From the NCBI GenBank assembly GCA_020635055.1, contig JACKAN010000005.1, forward strand, positions 62,001-126,000: a stretch of DNA of 64,000 nucleotides, in the 5' to 3' direction. A model generated the notes under the pieces. It searched no databases. It was given only the letters and a program-made list of their open reading frames with translations, and was not told where the DNA came from. The position numbers and the translations under genes are program-made. Source of the stretch: Pseudobdellovibrionaceae bacterium (GTDB lineage Bacteria; Bdellovibrionota; Bdellovibrionia; Bdellovibrionales; UBA1609). Every line of letters starts with the position of its first letter. Position 1 is the first letter of the stretch. This document shows positions 61,798-64,000 of this stretch, one piece after another.

Positions 61798-62397
61798 GTG
61801 AATATTTCAATCTCTCCAGAAGACATATTGATTCGAGCCCAGGATACCCCCAACCCCTATGCTGTGAAGTTCATTGTGAATCACGCTTTAAAAGACGTAG
61901 GGAAAGCCACTTTTCATGTTCCAGAAGAATGCAGAGATTTACCTTTGGTAGAGGCACTGTTAAATATTAAAGGTGTAAAGCAAGTTTACTTATTTGAGAA
62001 TACTGTAACTATCACTCAAGATGGGAGTGTTTCTAATGATGATTTAAAAGATTGTGTTATTGCCGTTTTAAAAACACGACTGCCCGTACATAATCCCGTA
62101 TTTCAAACGGATGAAGAAAGGACTCAAGAACAGATACCCACAACTCAAGGTCAGAAGGAACACGAAGATCCATTTTTAAATGCCGTTGAAGAAGTCTTAA
62201 ATCGTACAATCCGACCGGGCTTGCAGTCCGATGGTGGAGATATTGAAATCATTAGTTATAAAAACGATGAAATTAGAATATTATATCAAGGTGCCTGTGG
62301 GGGTTGTCCCAGTTCAATGATGGGAACCTTAGATGCCATTCAAAATATTCTTCGCCATGAATTAGACAAACCCGATTTGTATGTAGTTCCCATTTAA
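61798..62397 (+). CDS. nfu: Nfu-type Fe-S carrier protein
   Basis: A 199-residue protein. Residues ~8-95 resemble the Nfu N-terminal domain (TPNPYAVKFIVN; ALLNIKGVKQVYLFENTVTIT). Residues ~120-199 are the NifU C-terminal domain with RPGLQSDGGDIEI and the cluster ligands Cys167 and Cys170 in GACGGCPSS. It would carry [4Fe-4S] clusters from SufBCD to target enzymes. The start is GTG at 61798, directly after the sufS stop. Confidence 0.92.
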   Translation: MNISISPEDILIRAQDTPNPYAVKFIVNHALKDVGKATFHVPEECRDLPLVEALLNIKGVKQVYLFENTVTITQDGSVSNDDLKDCVIAVLKTRLPVHNPVFQTDEERTQEQIPTTQGQKEHEDPFLNAVEEVLNRTIRPGLQSDGGDIEIISYKNDEIRILYQGACGGCPSSMMGTLDAIQNILRHELDKPDLYVVPI

Positions 62398-62405
62398 AAT
62401 GAAAT

Positions 62406-62427
62406 TAGGAACTGGGTAGAGTTCCTA
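62406..62427. terminator. Hairpin between converging nfu and membrane-protein genes
   Basis: An 8-bp stem, TAGGAACT (62406-62413) / AGTTCCTA (62420-62427), with loop GGGTAG, lies between the nfu stop and the stop of the minus-strand gene at 62425. There is no long T run on either side, so efficient intrinsic termination is uncertain. Confidence 0.4.
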
Positions 62428-63009
62428 TTGGCCAATATAATTTCGGTTTCTTTCTACAAGAGCGGCTTTAGCTTCTTTTAAATCTTGTTCTAATAAAGTA
62501 TTAAACTGATCAACAGAACTTAGTATCTGCTTCCCGTAGGGTGCCGAAGCTGTTATGTGTATTTGTTGATTTTCTTCTGAATGGCTTTTTAGAGTCAATC
62601 TTACTTGTTTGGGTTCTCCCTTTTTTAAATATTGAAAACTATGATAAGTTTCACCACTAACGACTTCCACAAAAGTTGGAAGGCTCCACTCTACCTTAAC
62701 GTTTTCAGTGTCAATTTCACTAATAACATTTGCAACAATCTCGAATTCATCCCCGGCAAAAACCCTACCTATTATATCTTTTTCAATTGTTATAGAAATA
62801 GGGGGTTTAATTTTTTGATGTACAGTGAGCTTGTTTAAATATTTCAGCTTTGCATTTGAATTTAAACTTGCGGGTTCACGGGCTCCCATATCTTTTAAGC
62901 TAATAGAAATTTGTGCCAGAAAAACAACTAAAGCAAAGGCAATAAGAGTTACAATAATCAGTGGTTTGTTTTTTAGTTTTGAATTTAAAGACTTATATTT
63001 TTCGGACAT
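62425..63009 (-). CDS. Membrane-anchored protein with Ig/beta-sandwich-like domain
   Basis: A 194-residue protein with a basic N-terminus, a membrane helix at ~17-36 (LIIVTLIAFALVVFLAQISI) and an external beta-rich domain (~70-165; FAGDEFEIVANVISE, VKVEWSLPTFVEVVSG, KQVRLTLKSHSE) that looks like an adhesion- or Ig-type sandwich. The tail is helical. No family recognised. Its start overlaps the 3' end of the large upstream gene by 25 bases, so the two are probably cotranscribed. Confidence 0.55.
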   Translation of the reverse strand: MSEKYKSLNSKLKNKPLIIVTLIAFALVVFLAQISISLKDMGAREPASLNSNAKLKYLNKLTVHQKIKPPISITIEKDIIGRVFAGDEFEIVANVISEIDTENVKVEWSLPTFVEVVSGETYHSFQYLKKGEPKQVRLTLKSHSEENQQIHITASAPYGKQILSSVDQFNTLLEQDLKEAKAALVERNRNYIGQ

Positions 63010-64000
63010 AACTTTTTACTCCCTGATATGAGCTCGAAATTTGTTGTGCTACCAATGCCGCCTAAGGCATAAACATTTATTAAGTAATCACCAGCAGCTT
63101 GAGTGCCGGCATTGACGGTGACAGTTTCTGTGTCCCCACTTGTACCATTTGGGAAAGAAGTAGAGTAACCAACCACCCCATTTGCAAAACCAAAGGGTCC
63201 CTTGTCGTCATAAATATATAAATCTAGATTGGCTTCGGTTCCTGAAGCCGTCTTATATTTTAATGTGATACTTAGATTGCCACCAGGATGCTGAAGGTAA
63301 AAAAAGTCATTGTTACGAAATAAATTTGATTCTGTATAATCTTTGGATTCGGATTTGGGATATATTGTAAAATTCTGACCACTACAATTGTCTGCGCCAT
63401 TACTAATGGTATCAATATAGTAAGCGTATTCTCTACGCAATTCTCTATTATTACTGGTGTCGTCATTCATGCCATGGAAAACTCGCAATTTAGTCCAACT
63501 CGTTCCACCAGCAACAGTTTCAACAAAATTTAAAAGCCCAATGTCTCTAAAGTTAGTTTTTGAACTTTTAAAACCAGATCCAGAAATTAAAGCGGACCAA
63601 ATTTCTGGAAACATTCCACTAATATTGTCAAATTTTGTGCCGCCACTGCCGTCAGCATCTTTGATCCAAGTCGTTCCATTGTAATAGATGTAGTCACCGA
63701 CACTAAAAGTTTGGGAGCCTGAACCTAGGTCATTTGTTCCTGCAACAGTAACAATATAGCTATCACCTTCTCTGCCTGTTCCATCTGCAAGACTAGGGTT
63801 ATTGGTAGTCGCATTCCAATTTCCAAGTTTATCGATTTCATCAGCAGTGTCATCAATGGCATCATAAAGAAAGCGAGTGATAGCAAATTCTCTAAAATGA
63901 CCTTCGCCATTTTCGCTAGGGCGATCACAAACTACACATCCTTCATAGGATTCTACATCTACAAAAATTCCAAGACGAGTGGAACCACTGCTATTTCCAA
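62985..64000 (-). CDS. Large secreted protein, 3' part only (PPC-like C-terminal domain)
   Basis: The frame is open from its stop at 62985 to the window edge, over 330 codons, so the N-terminus lies outside. The visible part includes CVVCDRPSENGEG, a motif VGDYIYYNGTTWIKDADG of the sort seen in phage tail-fibre and surface proteins, an unassigned central domain, and a C-terminal beta domain (LSITLKYKTASGTEANLDLY; GDYLINVYALGG) like bacterial pre-peptidase C-terminal domains. This suggests a secreted or surface-displayed protein. The methionine at 63612-63614 is internal, not the start. Confidence 0.6.
   Translation of the reverse strand, partial: GNSSGSTRLGIFVDVESYEGCVVCDRPSENGEGHFREFAITRFLYDAIDDTADEIDKLGNWNATTNNPSLADGTGREGDSYIVTVAGTNDLGSGSQTFSVGDYIYYNGTTWIKDADGSGGTKFDNISGMFPEIWSALISGSGFKSSKTNFRDIGLLNFVETVAGGTSWTKLRVFHGMNDDTSNNRELRREYAYYIDTISNGADNCSGQNFTIYPKSESKDYTESNLFRNNDFFYLQHPGGNLSITLKYKTASGTEANLDLYIYDDKGPFGFANGVVGYSTSFPNGTSGDTETVTVNAGTQAAGDYLINVYALGGIGSTTNFELISGSKKLCPKNISL

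Overview
The window comes from an AT-rich Gram-negative, motile, diderm bacterium. The combination of a Tad/Flp pilus locus, MotA/MotB, a Tol cluster, Mla-type lipid transport, RodZ and a lysine-rich histone-H1-like protein most resembles Bdellovibrionota (Bdellovibrio-like predators). That placement is inferred from gene content, not from a marker-gene tree. TTG and GTG starts and 4-bp stop/start overlaps are common.

Layout. 1-3819: part of a Tad/Flp pilus locus on the minus strand (flp pilin, a small membrane protein, prepilin peptidase, three pilin-like proteins, cpaB cut by the window edge), with a divergent chimeric pilin-like gene. 3909-5956: DUF2203 protein and glutamine-dependent NAD synthetase. 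5953-15895 (minus): mdh-sucC-sucD-ndk, an RlmD-type methyltransferase, a TPR lipoprotein, a RodZ-like protein, a GT39-type glycosyltransferase, a membrane PHP protein and a DnaQ-type exonuclease. 16067-19897: Mla-type transporter with two ATPases, two permeases and one MCE protein. 20593-20724: 43-residue H1-like protein. 20853-23480: orphan TadB/TadC-like proteins and a membrane kinase-like protein. 23502-25673: UppP and a Cys/Met PLP enzyme.

26157-45563 is the most unusual part. It holds very large proteins that carry AAA+ or related domains, and the four intact N-termini look like signal peptides. They are a PrkA/YeaG-family AAA+ protein, a 1836-residue AAA+ protein, a SpoVR-DUF444(vWA) fusion, and a Clp-type multi-AAA+ protein ending in an FtsH-like M41 peptidase domain. 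The last is split by an IS110-family element whose own transposase is frameshifted at an A9 run. In other bacteria PrkA, DUF444 (YeaH) and SpoVR (YcgB) form a conserved cytoplasmic stress module, so this looks like an exported, elaborated version. A tRNA-Phe gene and a membrane-anchored unknown protein lie inside the region.

45629-51470: Dus, an ABC-2 exporter pair, an epimerase, a cNMP-binding protein and motAB. 51478-55790 (minus): tolQ-tolR-tolA-tolB then a cyclophilin, with no pal. 56694-62397: an IscR-like Rrf2 regulator followed by sufB-sufC-sufD-sufS-nfu. 62425-64000 (minus): a membrane protein and the 3' part of a large secreted protein that runs off the window.
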